A DNA stretch of 64,000 nucleotides from positions 62,001 through 126,000 of the forward strand of contig NZ_JZDQ02000010.1 of assembly GCF_000960475.2 (NCBI RefSeq), read 5' to 3'. The notes beneath the pieces are model-generated. The model saw only the letters and a list, made by a program, of their open reading frames with translations. It did no database searches and was not told the DNA's origin. A program made the translations under genes and the position numbers. Position 1 is the stretch's first letter; each line of letters begins with the position of its first letter. Shown piece after piece: positions 34,406 to 43,099 of the stretch. The DNA is from Nocardioides luteus. GTDB lineage: Bacteria > Actinomycetota > Actinomycetes > Propionibacteriales > Nocardioidaceae.

Positions 34406-35023
34406 TCAGTCGGAGAGGGATGTGTCGGCCAGGCTGTGGGCGCGCTCGGCCGACACGCCGAGCACGAGGAGGCTCGTGATGGCGGCTGCACGGACGTCGA
34501 GTGCGGGATCGCCGTGCCGATCGTCGGCGATCGCGAACACCGCCGAATAGCCGATCCGCCCAAGAGCGTCCGGAGGCAGATGGGTTCCGAACGCGCCGGC
34601 GTTCTGCCCTCGCCGGATCAGGGTCGCGAGCATCGCGTCGACGGAGCCCAGCAGCTCATGGATCTCGTCGCCGTACTCGCCCCGGCGCAGCGCGAGCAGC
34701 ACCCGGTATCGGTGCGCCAAGGGCCACAACCGATGAACGAACCGCGCCCAGGCCTCGTCCGCCGGCGTCTCGGCCACGTCGACGTCTTCCAGCACGGCAG
34801 CGATCTCGCCCGCCGCCTGCTCGGCGAGCGTTCGCACCAGGTCGTTTCGCGCGGGAAAGTGTCCGTACACCGTCCGTCGCACCACGCCCGCGGCAGCCGC
34901 GACGTCCCCCATCCCCGCGTCCGGACGCTGCCCCAGCAGCTCGCGGGCGACGTCGATGATGCGCGCTCGAGTCTCCTCCATCGCCAGCTCGCGGGCCGTC
35001 TGAGTCGCCATGCCTTGAATCAT
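34406..35023 (-). CDS. TetR-family repressor of the epoxide hydrolase divergon
   Basis: 205 residues from ATG 35023; ATG 35011 (MATQTARE) is an equally plausible start. An N-terminal TetR helix-turn-helix, ARIIDVARELLGQRPDAGMGDVAAAAGVVRRTVYGHFPARNDL, covers about residues 19-63. The rest is a variable helical ligand domain. It is divergent from an epoxide hydrolase, and the gap holds two near-identical 16-bp palindromes, so autoregulation plus control of the hydrolase is likely. Confidence 0.85.
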   Translation of the reverse strand: MIQGMATQTARELAMEETRARIIDVARELLGQRPDAGMGDVAAAAGVVRRTVYGHFPARNDLVRTLAEQAAGEIAAVLEDVDVAETPADEAWARFVHRLWPLAHRYRVLLALRRGEYGDEIHELLGSVDAMLATLIRRGQNAGAFGTHLPPDALGRIGYSAVFAIADDRHGDPALDVRAAAITSLLVLGVSAERAHSLADTSLSD

Positions 35024-35083
35024 TGCACAGTCATGTGCAGCGGAGTACGGTCATCGGTGAATGTCATTGCACACCGGTGTGCA
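35023..35083 (+). promoter_or_regulatory. Epoxide hydrolase promoter with two TetR operators
   Basis: Site 1 is TGCACAGTCATGTGCA (35024-35039) and site 2 is TGCACACCGGTGTGCA (35068-35083); both share TGCACA-N4-TGTGCA and lie 44 bases apart. A promoter TTGCAC (35023-35028), 17 bases, TACGGT (35046-35051) sits between them. Site 1 overlaps its -35 and the TetR ATG, and site 2 lies just after the predicted start point. This layout would repress both genes. Confidence 0.7.
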
Positions 35084-35127
35084 TCGGAAGAGCTGTGCGG
35101 TGGAAGCCGCCACCGAGGAGACGCATC

Positions 35128-36306
35128 GTGACCGAAACACCCGCTGTCGCATCCGACGCCATCCGGCCCTTCGCCGCGGCGATCCCCGATGCCGACATCG
35201 ACGACCTGAAGTCCCGGCTCGCCCGGACCCGCTGGCCGGATCGGGAGACCGTCGCCGACTGGTCGCAGGGAGTGCGGCTGGAGCACGCCAGGAGACTGAT
35301 CCGCTACTGGGAGCACGACTACGACTGGCGTCGGTTGGAGGCCGCGCTGAACCGTTATCCGCAGTTCCTGACGCGGATCGACGGTCTCGACATCCATTTC
35401 ATCCACGTCGCATCGAGCCACCCGAACGCGATGCCGCTGATCCTGACCCACGGCTGGCCCGGCTCGGTCCTGGACTTCCTGCGGCTGATCGGCCCGCTCA
35501 CCGACCCGGTGGCGCACGGAGGCCGTGCCGCCGACGCCTTCGATGTCGTGATCCCGTCCTTGCCCGGGTTCGCGTGGTCCGGCAAGCCGACGAGCACCGG
35601 TTGGAACGTCGAGCGCATCGCTCGGGCGTGGGCGGAGCTCATGCGTCGGCTCGGATACACCCGCTGGGCTGCTCAGGGCGGGGACTGGGGCTCCGTCGTG
35701 ACGACCGCGCTCGCGAACCTTCGGCCCGACGGACTGCTCGGCATCCATCTCAACACCCCGTACGCGTTCCCCGAGACGATCCCCGAGAACCTCTCGCCGG
35801 AGGAGCAGCACGCCGTGGACACCCTCGCCCTCTACGGTGGCCCTCTCGGCGGGTCGAACCACCTCCAGGGAACGAGGCCCCAGACCCCTGGATTCGCCCT
35901 CGCCGACTCGCCCGCCGGCCAGGCGGCGTGGATCTACGAGAAGTTCCAGTCCAAGACCGACAACCGAGGCCTCGCCGAGGACGCGATCGATCTCGACACC
36001 ATCCTCGACACCATCTCGTTGTACTGGTTCACCAACACCGCCGCGTCCTCGGCACGCATCTACTGGGAGAACCGTGCTGCGACCATGGCCGGTCCCACCC
36101 TCACGCTGCCGGTCGCGGTGACGGTGTTCCCCAAGGACATCCCCGTGTTGCCGCGCACCTGGATCGAAGACAAGTACACCGACCTGATCCACTACGCCGA
36201 GGCCGACGAGGGCGGTCACTTCGCCGCCCTCGAGCAGCCGGACATCCTGGTCGACGAGATCCGCGCCGGCCTGCGGCCGCTCAGAGCTCCTCGAACGGGC
36301 CGATGA
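35128..36306 (+). CDS. Epoxide hydrolase (microsomal EPHX1-like, alpha/beta hydrolase)
   Basis: 392 residues from GTG 35128 with GAGGAG nine bases upstream. The EHN domain opens the protein (FAAAIPDADIDDLKSRLARTRWPD). The oxyanion motif HGWPGS, the nucleophile Asp in AAQGGDWGS and the catalytic His in DEGGHFAALEQP are all present. YWFTNTAASSARIYWEN is typical of this group. It opens epoxides to diols and probably acts in detoxification or catabolism, repressed by the divergent TetR protein. Confidence 0.9.
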   Translation: MTETPAVASDAIRPFAAAIPDADIDDLKSRLARTRWPDRETVADWSQGVRLEHARRLIRYWEHDYDWRRLEAALNRYPQFLTRIDGLDIHFIHVASSHPNAMPLILTHGWPGSVLDFLRLIGPLTDPVAHGGRAADAFDVVIPSLPGFAWSGKPTSTGWNVERIARAWAELMRRLGYTRWAAQGGDWGSVVTTALANLRPDGLLGIHLNTPYAFPETIPENLSPEEQHAVDTLALYGGPLGGSNHLQGTRPQTPGFALADSPAGQAAWIYEKFQSKTDNRGLAEDAIDLDTILDTISLYWFTNTAASSARIYWENRAATMAGPTLTLPVAVTVFPKDIPVLPRTWIEDKYTDLIHYAEADEGGHFAALEQPDILVDEIRAGLRPLRAPRTGR

Positions 36307-36318
36307 CCATCCACAGGC

Positions 36319-36386
36319 CCTGTTCGGACCGAGGTTCTCCACAGGCCCAGCGGGCTCGGGCAGAACTGTCGGCGCCCCCGAACAGG
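36319..36386. repeat. Repeats upstream of the SSB gene
   Basis: CCTGTTCGG (36319-36327) and CCGAACAGG (36378-36386) form 9-bp perfect inverted arms 50 bases apart. The direct repeat CCACAGGCCC occurs at 36311-36320 and 36339-36348. These lie in the leader of the SSB gene. The function is unknown; a folded 5' leader is possible. Confidence 0.4.
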
Positions 36387-36408
36387 ATGGTGGTCGGAGG
36401 TGATCGAG

Positions 36409-36828
36409 ATGACGGTCGCACGGGTAGAGAAGGAGCCATCGCCGGACGATGGTGAACGGATGGGACCGGCCGGCGGGCTGGCGACGGTCAACGAGGTGCG
36501 GCTGATCGGCCGGCTCTCGCTGGCCGCGGAGGAGAGGGAGCTGCCGAGCGGCGACCAGCTCACCGCGTTCCGGGTGGTCGTGAACAGGCCACGCGACAAA
36601 CGCCGGGGGAGCCGGGTGCAGATCGACGCGCTCGAGTGTCACACCTGGGTGGCCCGAGTTCGCCGGGCGGCGATGACCTGGCAGGTCGGAGACGTGATCG
36701 AGGTCAACGGCGCGCTGCGCCGCCGGTTCTTCAAGACCGGCGGTCGGCTGCAGTCGATGACCGAGGTGGAGGTGCTGTCGGCGAGGCGGGTGAGCCGTGC
36801 CGCCGCCGCAGCCAGGCAGGCCAGCTAA
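36409..36828 (+). CDS. Single-stranded DNA-binding protein, short paralogue
   Basis: 139 residues from ATG 36409, eight bases after GGAGG. The OB fold is shown by NEVRLIGRLS, LTAFRVVVNRPR, LECHTWVARVRRAAMTWQVGDVIEVNGALRRRFF and MTEVEVLSARRV. It lacks the Gly/Gln-rich linker and the acidic tip (DDDIPF-like) of the replicative SSB, ending instead in an Ala/Arg tail. It is therefore a second SSB that should not recruit the usual partner proteins. Convergent with the DUF1015 gene, overlapping by four bases. Confidence 0.78.
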   Translation: MTVARVEKEPSPDDGERMGPAGGLATVNEVRLIGRLSLAAEERELPSGDQLTAFRVVVNRPRDKRRGSRVQIDALECHTWVARVRRAAMTWQVGDVIEVNGALRRRFFKTGGRLQSMTEVEVLSARRVSRAAAAARQAS

Positions 36829-37985
36829 TGACGCGACTTCTCCAGGCGCGCGGCATCGAGAAGCCGGATGAGCACTCCGGGGTGGGGCTTCGGCTGGAAG
36901 GAGGTGGCCTTCTCCGGGAGCAGCTGCCCGATCGAGGCGGAGGAGAGGATGGTGTCGAACGTCGGCGCCGACAGCAGGACCGCGACGTCGCGACCCGGGC
37001 GGGCCCGCTTGAGGGCGGCATCGACCTGGTGCGCGTGCAGCACCCGCGACGGCTGCCGGCTCAGCGCCGGAAGGACCCGGTCGTGCAGATAGCCGACGTC
37101 GCCGGTGATCGGACCCGCGGAGGTGTCGAAGTCGAGCGTGGCCCAGCCACGGCCGTCACTGAGCACGATCACACCGGGCCCGAGCCTGCCCAGCGCGGCG
37201 TCGCGACTGCCCGCGGTCCACTCGGCGCCGACGGATTCTGCCGCGGCCCGTAGGTCGCGCAGGTTCACCCCGGGGAGCACCCGGTGGATCGCGCCGAGCT
37301 GCAACGGCGTGTCGTCCTGGTCGATGAGCATCGCCAGGCCGAAGTCCGTCGCAGCCGCGTCCCCGGGCTCGGCGAGCCCCTGGAGCTCGGCGTACGCCGC
37401 GTAGCGGTGGTGTCCGTCGGCGATCAGCGCCTGCTGGGACGACCATGCCTCACGCAACTGCGCGATCAGCGCCTCGTCCGTGATCGTCCAGACACGATGG
37501 TGCTGGCCGCCGTGGTCGTCGTACTGCTCCTCGGGAGGGCCGCTCTGCACCCGGTCGAGCAGCGCGGAGACGCCGTCGGGCGCATGGTAGGTGAGCAGGA
37601 TCGGCGCCGGGTGCACCCGCATCTGGCGCATCCGGGAGGCGAGCTGCTCGGCCTGCGCGGTGCGTACGCCCTCGTGGGGGAGGACCGCGGCCTCACCAGG
37701 GTCGTCGGTGCGGTGGGAGACGTCGAGGATCCCGACGACGCCACGCACGACGATCCCGGCAGCGGTGTACTCGTGGAGGTAGAGCGCGAGGTCCCGGTGC
37801 TCACGAAGATCGCCGCGCGCCAGCCAGGAGCTGATCCGGGAGGCGACCCCGCGATAGGGGCGGGAGTAGAGCCGCGCCGAGGTCGGGTCCCCGATCCGCG
37901 ACGGCGCCAACGAGAGCGCTCGAAATGGCTCCAGGCGCAGCGGACGCCCGAGGTACGGCGCCCTGACCACACCCGTATCGTCCAT
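36825..37985 (-). CDS. DUF1015 protein
   Basis: 386 residues from ATG 37985, chosen because TACGAT lies six bases upstream on the same strand; a GTG at 37991 is also in frame. The DUF1015 hallmarks are visible: ARLYSRPYRGV early, IADGHHRYAAYAEL in the middle and LLPEKATSFQPKPHPG near the end. Biochemical function is unknown. It is convergent with the SSB gene and divergent from the HAD gene, with which it shares overlapping -10 elements. Confidence 0.82.
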   Translation of the reverse strand: MDDTGVVRAPYLGRPLRLEPFRALSLAPSRIGDPTSARLYSRPYRGVASRISSWLARGDLREHRDLALYLHEYTAAGIVVRGVVGILDVSHRTDDPGEAAVLPHEGVRTAQAEQLASRMRQMRVHPAPILLTYHAPDGVSALLDRVQSGPPEEQYDDHGGQHHRVWTITDEALIAQLREAWSSQQALIADGHHRYAAYAELQGLAEPGDAAATDFGLAMLIDQDDTPLQLGAIHRVLPGVNLRDLRAAAESVGAEWTAGSRDAALGRLGPGVIVLSDGRGWATLDFDTSAGPITGDVGYLHDRVLPALSRQPSRVLHAHQVDAALKRARPGRDVAVLLSAPTFDTILSSASIGQLLPEKATSFQPKPHPGVLIRLLDAARLEKSRH

Positions 37986-37991
37986 CCGCAC

Positions 37992-38001
37992 ATCGTAGGG
38001 T
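37992..38001. promoter_or_regulatory. Back-to-back overlapping -10 elements (DUF1015 / HAD)
   Basis: The ten bases ATCGTAGGGT read TAGGGT (37996-38001) on the plus strand, seven bases before GTG 38009. They read TACGAT (37992-37997) on the minus strand, six bases before ATG 37985. The two hexamers share the central TA, and both mRNAs would be leaderless. Confidence 0.6.
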
Positions 38002-38008
38002 CACACTG

Positions 38009-39100
38009 GTGCCATTCGCCGAACCCCCGACTCAGAGTAAGGAACTCCGTGTGCTGACCGGCCATCAGTTGAAGGGCTCAGAACAGCCGCTCACCTCCGT
38101 CTACGACGTGGCGATGCTCGACCTCGACGGAGTGGTCTACATCGGTGGCGCCGCGGTCCCGCGCGCGCCCGAGTCGCTCGCCGCCGCACGCGAGGCCGGC
38201 CTGCACGTGGCGTTCATCACCAACAACGCGGCCAGGACTCCGGCCAAGGTCGCCGCGAACATCCGCGACCTGGGGATCGAGGCGACTGCCGAGGACGTGG
38301 TCACCTCGGCCCAGGCCGCCGCTCACGTCCTCGCCGAGCGGCTGGCTCCGGGTGCGAAGGTGGTCAACCTGGGCGCCGCCGGCCTGCGCGAGCCGCTCGA
38401 GGCCGCCGGTCTGGTGCCGGTGGCCGTCGACGAGGACGCCGAGGCGATCGTGACGGGCTACAACCCGGAGCTGCTGTGGAAGGACATCCTCCGCGCGGCC
38501 GTCCGGATCAAGGACGGGCTCTTCTGGGTCGCCAGCAACACCGACATGACCTTCCCCGCGGCCTACGGGATCGCGCCGGGCCACGGTGTCCTGGTCGACA
38601 CCCTGCGCCGCTTCTCCGGCGTCGAGCCGGTCGTGGCCGGCAAGCCGTCGCGGCCCTTGCTCGAGGAGACCATCCGGCGCACCGGGGCCGAGCACCCGCT
38701 TATGGTCGGCGACCGGCTCGACACCGACATCGAGGGCGGCCACAACACCGGCATCGACACGCTGCTGGTGCTCACCGGCGTCACGCATCTCGTGGACCTG
38801 GTGGCGGCCGAGCCGCAGCGACGACCGTCCTACATCTCCTCCGACCTCGGCGGGCTGCTCGAGACCCACTCCGCCCCGGAGACCGACGACACCACCGCGC
38901 GACTCGGCGGCTGGACGGCAGAGGTACGCGACGGGGAGCTGTACGTCACCGGCGAGGGGCACACCGACGACTGGTGGCGGGTCGCCGCGGCCAGTGCCTG
39001 GGCCCACCTCGACGCCTCCGGGTCGGTGGTCACGATCGGCGCACAGGCCGTGCCGCCTCGCCCGGATGCCGGCGGCGGGACGGTAGTCTCGGCCTCATGA
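38009..39100 (+). CDS. HAD-superfamily IIA phosphatase (NagD-like)
   Basis: 363 residues from GTG 38009; GTG 38051 is also possible. HAD motif I is AMLDLDGVVYIGG. Motif II is ITNNAARTP, the Lys is in VAGKPSRPLLEETI and motif IV is MVGDRLDTDIEGGHNTG. The C2-type cap lies between. A C-terminal addition of about 90 residues (GGWTAEVRDGELYVTGEGH...) is beyond the NagD core. It probably dephosphorylates a small sugar or nucleotide phosphate. The position before tlyA matches the HAD gene in M. tuberculosis. Confidence 0.85.
   Translation: MPFAEPPTQSKELRVLTGHQLKGSEQPLTSVYDVAMLDLDGVVYIGGAAVPRAPESLAAAREAGLHVAFITNNAARTPAKVAANIRDLGIEATAEDVVTSAQAAAHVLAERLAPGAKVVNLGAAGLREPLEAAGLVPVAVDEDAEAIVTGYNPELLWKDILRAAVRIKDGLFWVASNTDMTFPAAYGIAPGHGVLVDTLRRFSGVEPVVAGKPSRPLLEETIRRTGAEHPLMVGDRLDTDIEGGHNTGIDTLLVLTGVTHLVDLVAAEPQRRPSYISSDLGGLLETHSAPETDDTTARLGGWTAEVRDGELYVTGEGHTDDWWRVAAASAWAHLDASGSVVTIGAQAVPPRPDAGGGTVVSAS
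39084..39089 (+). promoter_or_regulatory. Internal -10 element before the small ORF and tlyA
   Basis: TAGTCT is followed by seven bases and ATG 39097, inside the end of the HAD gene. It could drive tlyA-nadK-recN independently. Confidence 0.45.
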
Positions 39101-39363
39101 GCGAGCAGCATTTCGACGAGACCCCGGCCCCGGCCGGGCTGGGTGGCGCGGGCAGCGCGCCGCACACCGGTGTCGCGCGCGTCGACGCGGTCCTCGAGAC
39201 GCTCGACCGGCTCGACGAGCTGCCGCTGACCGAGCACGTCGGCGTCTTCGAGGCCGCCCACACCGAGCTGCGCCGCGCCCTGGACCCCGACACCGGGGCC
39301 CACGACGCGATGGCCCGGATCGCCGCGGCGTCCGGCGAGCCGCAGCCGACCGACCAGCCCTGA
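39097..39363 (+). CDS. Small conserved-position protein between HAD gene and tlyA
   Basis: 88 residues, start overlapping the HAD stop (ATGA). A Pro/Ala/Gly-rich N-terminus is followed by an amphipathic helical region VDAVLETLDRLDELPLTEHVGVFEAAHTELRRAL, with an acidic tail. No named domain recognised. A short ORF occupies the same place in M. tuberculosis. It may accompany TlyA, but no function is known. Confidence 0.7.
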   Translation: MSEQHFDETPAPAGLGGAGSAPHTGVARVDAVLETLDRLDELPLTEHVGVFEAAHTELRRALDPDTGAHDAMARIAAASGEPQPTDQP

Positions 39364-39374
39364 GAGGCGAGCGC

Positions 39375-40238
39375 ATGCCTCCTCGCCGCCTGCGTCTCGA
39401 CGCCGAGCTGGTCCGGCGCAAGCTGGCCCGATCCCGCGAGCACGCCAGCGAGCTGATCGCCGCCGGCCGGGTCACGGTCTCGGGAAACAGGGCCACCAAG
39501 CCGGCCACCGGCGTCACCACCGACGTCGCCATCGTGGTGACCGAGGACCCCGACCGTCCCGACTTCGTCTCCCGGGGCGGCCACAAGCTCGCCGGAGCAC
39601 TCGCCGCCTTCAAGCCGCTCGGACTCTCGGTCGCGGGCCGCCGCTGCCTGGACGCCGGCGCGTCGACGGGCGGGTTCACGGACGTACTGCTGCGCAATGA
39701 GGCCCGACAGGTCGTCGCCGTCGACGTGGGCTACGGCCAGCTCGCCTGGCGGCTGCAGCAGGACGAGCGGGTGATCGTCCACGACCGCACCAACATCCGC
39801 GACCTCTCCCTCGACCTGGTCGGCGAGCCCGTCGACGTCGTCGTCGGCGACCTCTCCTTCATCTCCCTCGAGCTCGTCCTGGACGCGCTGATCCGGGTCA
39901 CCAGCCCCGACGGCGACCTCGCGCTGATGGTCAAGCCCCAGTTCGAGGTCGGCAAGGACCGCGTCGGCAAGGGCGGCGTCGTCCGTGACCCGGCGCTGCG
40001 CGCCGAGGCCGTCAACGCCGTCGCCGCGGCCGCCGCACGCCGTGGCTGGGGTGCCCGTGCGGTCACGACCAGCCCGCTCCCGGGCCCGTCGGGCAACGTC
40101 GAGTTCTTCCTGTGGCTCCGTCGCGGCGAGGCGACCGTCACCGAGGACGAGATCGAGCAGGCCGTGCGCGAGCAGCGCGGCCTGGAGAGCCCCGCCACCG
40201 GGGTTGTGTCGGTGCCGTCTGAGAAGGTTGATCCGTGA
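39375..40238 (+). CDS. tlyA: TlyA-family 2'-O-ribose rRNA methyltransferase
   Basis: 287 residues. An S4 RNA-binding domain (LDAELVRRKLARSREHASELIAAGRVTV, residues 6-60) precedes an FtsJ-like methyltransferase with the AdoMet loop CLDAGASTGGFTDVLL (about 94-109). VDVGYGQLAW, VGDLSFISL and LMVKPQFEVGK follow. Known TlyA proteins methylate C1409 of 16S and, in the longer type, C1920 of 23S rRNA, giving capreomycin sensitivity. Here the full N-terminal S4 is present, as in the dual-target type. Overlaps nadK by four bases. Confidence 0.93.
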   Translation: MPPRRLRLDAELVRRKLARSREHASELIAAGRVTVSGNRATKPATGVTTDVAIVVTEDPDRPDFVSRGGHKLAGALAAFKPLGLSVAGRRCLDAGASTGGFTDVLLRNEARQVVAVDVGYGQLAWRLQQDERVIVHDRTNIRDLSLDLVGEPVDVVVGDLSFISLELVLDALIRVTSPDGDLALMVKPQFEVGKDRVGKGGVVRDPALRAEAVNAVAAAAARRGWGARAVTTSPLPGPSGNVEFFLWLRRGEATVTEDEIEQAVREQRGLESPATGVVSVPSEKVDP

Positions 40239-41248
40239 CCGACGCCGCCGACACCTCCGCCGTGGACCCAGCGCCCGTGGAATCAGCGCCTGTGGACCCA
40301 GCCGAGGTGCGGCGCGTCCTCATGCTCATCCACACCGGGCGCGAGGAGGCCCGCGAGGTCGGCCTCGCCTGCGCGAAGTCGCTGGCGGTGCACGGCATCG
40401 TGGTCAGGGTGCTGGCCAGCGAGGCCGCCGACCTGGGCATCGACCCGGCGGCGTACGAACCGAAGCTCGAGCTGGCCGCCGACGAGGACGACGCCAGCCG
40501 CGACTGCGAGCTGGCGCTGGTCATCGGCGGTGACGGCACGATCCTGCGCGCCGCCGAGATCGTCCAGCCCCACCGCACCCCCGTGCTCGGGGTCAACCTG
40601 GGCCACGTCGGGTTCCTGGCCGAGGCGGAGTACGACGATGTCGAGTCGACCATCGAGGCGATCGTGCAGCGCCGCTACACCTCCGAGGACCGCCTCGCGC
40701 TCGAGGTCAGCGTCTTCCAGGACGGCCAGAAGGTCTTCCGCACCTTCGCGGTCAACGAGGCAAGCGTCGAGAAGGCGGCCCGCGAGCGGATGCTCGAGGT
40801 GGTCGTCGAGATCGACGGCCGGCCGTTGTCGAGGTGGGGCTGCGACGGCGTCGTCTGCGCGACCCCGACCGGTTCGACGGCCTACAACTTCTCCGCCGGC
40901 GGCCCGGTCGTGTGGCCGGGCGTCGAGGCGTTGCTGCTGACCCCGATCAGCGCCCACGCGCTGTTCGCGCGACCGATGGTGGTCGCGCCGACCTCGGTGC
41001 TGGCGGTCGAGGTGATCACCCGGGCCGACGGCGCCGGGGTGCTCTGGTGCGACGGCAGGCGCTCCTACGAGCTCGGCCCGGGCGCCCGGATCGAGGTCAC
41101 CCGGGGGGTGGAGCCTGTCAGACTCGTCCGCCTGCACCAGGCGCCGTTCACGGATCGTCTGGTGCGGAAGTTCGGACTGTCCGTGGAGGGATGGCGAGGC
41201 GCCGCTGAACGGCGTCCGTTCAGGATGAACGGAGGCGAGAATGCTTGA
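40235..41248 (+). CDS. nadK: NAD kinase
   Basis: 337 residues from GTG 40235. It makes NADP from NAD. The catalytic GGDGT lies in LVIGGDGTILRAAE (about residue 92) and the substrate loop in FRTFAVNEASVEK; the diphosphate segment is CDGVVCATPTGSTAYNFSAGGPVVWP. The first 25 residues are an Asp/Pro/Val-rich repeat (DPAPVESAPVDPAEV) beyond the usual N-terminus. Same order tlyA-nadK-recN as in M. tuberculosis. Confidence 0.95.
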   Translation: MTDAADTSAVDPAPVESAPVDPAEVRRVLMLIHTGREEAREVGLACAKSLAVHGIVVRVLASEAADLGIDPAAYEPKLELAADEDDASRDCELALVIGGDGTILRAAEIVQPHRTPVLGVNLGHVGFLAEAEYDDVESTIEAIVQRRYTSEDRLALEVSVFQDGQKVFRTFAVNEASVEKAARERMLEVVVEIDGRPLSRWGCDGVVCATPTGSTAYNFSAGGPVVWPGVEALLLTPISAHALFARPMVVAPTSVLAVEVITRADGAGVLWCDGRRSYELGPGARIEVTRGVEPVRLVRLHQAPFTDRLVRKFGLSVEGWRGAAERRPFRMNGGENA

Positions 41249-43004
41249 GGAGATCAGGATCTCCGGGCTCGGGATCATCGAGTCCTCGACCCTGGAGCTC
41301 GGACCGGGGCTGACCGTGGTGACCGGTGAGACCGGCGCGGGCAAGACGATGATCGTGACGGCGCTCGGGCTGCTCCTGGGCGGCCGCGGCGACGCCGGCT
41401 CGGTCCGCAAGGGCAAGAAGGCGGCCCGGGTGGAGGGTGTCATCGACGCCCGCTCGCTGCCCGGCGTCGTCGACGCGACCGAGGAGGCCGGGGGAGAGGT
41501 CGAGGAGGGCCGGGTCCTGGTGGCCCGCACGGTCGCCGCCGAAGGGCGAGCGCGGGCCTACGTCGGCGGAGCGACCGTCCCGGTCGCGACCCTCGGCGCG
41601 GTGACCTCACCGCTGGTCGCCGTCCACGGCCAGTCCGACCAGCACCGGCTGCTGCAGCCGCGTGCCCAGCGCGACTCGCTGGACCGCTTCGGCGGAGACG
41701 CCGTCGCCAAGCTGATCGCCGCCTACGGCGACATCTACACCGAGCTCCAGAAGGTGGAGCGCGAGCTCGACGAGGTGACCACGCACGCCCGCGAGCGGGC
41801 GCAGGAGGCCGACCTGCTCCGCTTCGGCCTCGGTGAGGTCGAGGCGGTCTCGCCCGAGTCCGGCGAGGACGTCACCCTCGCTCAGGAGGAGGAGAAGCTC
41901 GGCTACGCCGACACCCTGCGCACGGCCGCCGAGCAGGCCCGCGAGGCGCTCTCCTCGGAGGTCGACGCCCCCGACGCCCTGGGCGCGATCTCCGCCGCGC
42001 GCCAGGCCCTGGACGGCGTGCGCGACCACGATCCCGACGCCGCCTCCCTGGCCGACCGCCTGGCGGAGGTCTCCTACCTGCTCTCCGACCTGGCCGCAGA
42101 CGTGGCCTCCTACGCGACCGGGATCGAGACCGACCCGGCGCGGCTGTCCGTCGTCTCCGAGCGCCGCGCGGCCCTGACCGCGCTGACCAGGAAGTACGGC
42201 GAGACCATCGACGAGGTGCTCGCCTGGGCCGAGACCGGCGCCAAGCGTCTGCTCGAGCTCGACTCCGACGACGACCGGATCGAGGAGCTCCGTGGGGAGC
42301 GCACCCGGCTGCGTGCCGCCCTCGCCGAGGCCGGTCTCGCGCTCTCGGCGGCGCGCACCGAGGCCGCCGGTGCGCTGGCCGAGGCCGTCAGCGACGAGCT
42401 CACCGGACTGGCCATGCCTCATGCGCGACTGGTGGTCGACGTACGCCAGAAGGAGACCGACCCGCCGGCCTCCGACGACGAGCCGCACGCCCCGCTGAAG
42501 GTCGGATCCGGCAAGAACCAGCGCTGGCTGCGCTACGGCTCCAACGGCCTCGACGAGGTCGAGCTGCTGCTGGCCGCCAACACCGGCTCCGAGCCCCGCC
42601 CGCTCCACAAGGGCGCCTCCGGCGGTGAGCTCTCCCGGGTGATGCTCGCCATCGAGGTGGTCCTGGCCGCCACCAGCCCGGTCCCGACCTTCGTCTTCGA
42701 TGAGGTCGACGCCGGCGTCGGCGGCACCGCAGCGGTCGAAATCGGTCGCCGCCTCGCCCACCTCGCCCGCACCGCCCAGGTCCTGGTCGTCACCCACCTG
42801 CCGCAGGTCGCCGCCTTCGCCGACCACCACGTCGCGGTCGAGAAGACCAGCGACGGCGTGGTGACCAGCTCCGGCCTCACCGTCCTCGACGACGAGTCCC
42901 GCGAGCGCGAGCTCTCCCGCATGCTCGCCGGGCTGACTGCCTCCGACACCGCCATCGCGCACGCCCGCGAGCTCCTCGAGGTGGCCCGCTCGGCCAAGGC
43001 CTGA
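41241..43004 (+). CDS. recN: DNA repair ATPase RecN
   Basis: 587 residues, an SMC-like protein acting at double-strand breaks. Walker A VTGETGAGKTMIV is near residue 30. A coiled coil covers roughly 155-390. The C-terminal half has signature GASGGELSRVMLAIE, Walker B TFVFDEVDAGVGG and LVVTHLPQVAAFADHH. It overlaps nadK by eight bases. I saw no LexA-type box close to it, so expression is probably from the tlyA operon. Confidence 0.95.
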   Translation: MLEEIRISGLGIIESSTLELGPGLTVVTGETGAGKTMIVTALGLLLGGRGDAGSVRKGKKAARVEGVIDARSLPGVVDATEEAGGEVEEGRVLVARTVAAEGRARAYVGGATVPVATLGAVTSPLVAVHGQSDQHRLLQPRAQRDSLDRFGGDAVAKLIAAYGDIYTELQKVERELDEVTTHARERAQEADLLRFGLGEVEAVSPESGEDVTLAQEEEKLGYADTLRTAAEQAREALSSEVDAPDALGAISAARQALDGVRDHDPDAASLADRLAEVSYLLSDLAADVASYATGIETDPARLSVVSERRAALTALTRKYGETIDEVLAWAETGAKRLLELDSDDDRIEELRGERTRLRAALAEAGLALSAARTEAAGALAEAVSDELTGLAMPHARLVVDVRQKETDPPASDDEPHAPLKVGSGKNQRWLRYGSNGLDEVELLLAANTGSEPRPLHKGASGGELSRVMLAIEVVLAATSPVPTFVFDEVDAGVGGTAAVEIGRRLAHLARTAQVLVVTHLPQVAAFADHHVAVEKTSDGVVTSSGLTVLDDESRERELSRMLAGLTASDTAIAHARELLEVARSAKA

Positions 43005-43019
43005 CGAGACCTCAGTTCC

Positions 43020-43099
43020 GGCGGCCGAGTCCGCAGTTGTGGCGAACGACACACGCCACAACTGCTGATTCGGACGCCAAACGTACGCATTCGGCCGCC
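43020..43099. terminator. Nested hairpins after recN
   Basis: Outer arms 43020-43030 and 43089-43099 pair over 11 positions with one G-T. Inside, GCAGTTGTGGCG (43033-43044) pairs perfectly with CGCCACAACTGC (43054-43065). There is no T-run. It is probably a terminator, but the nested geometry is more elaborate than needed. The remaining 68 bases before the next gene hold a small dyad CCGGAT-N5-ATCCGG (43116-43132). Confidence 0.5.

Noticed and set aside
41200..41241. SOS box before recN or the SSB gene (36307-36408)
   Set aside because: No TCGAAC-N4-GTTCGA-type site seen.
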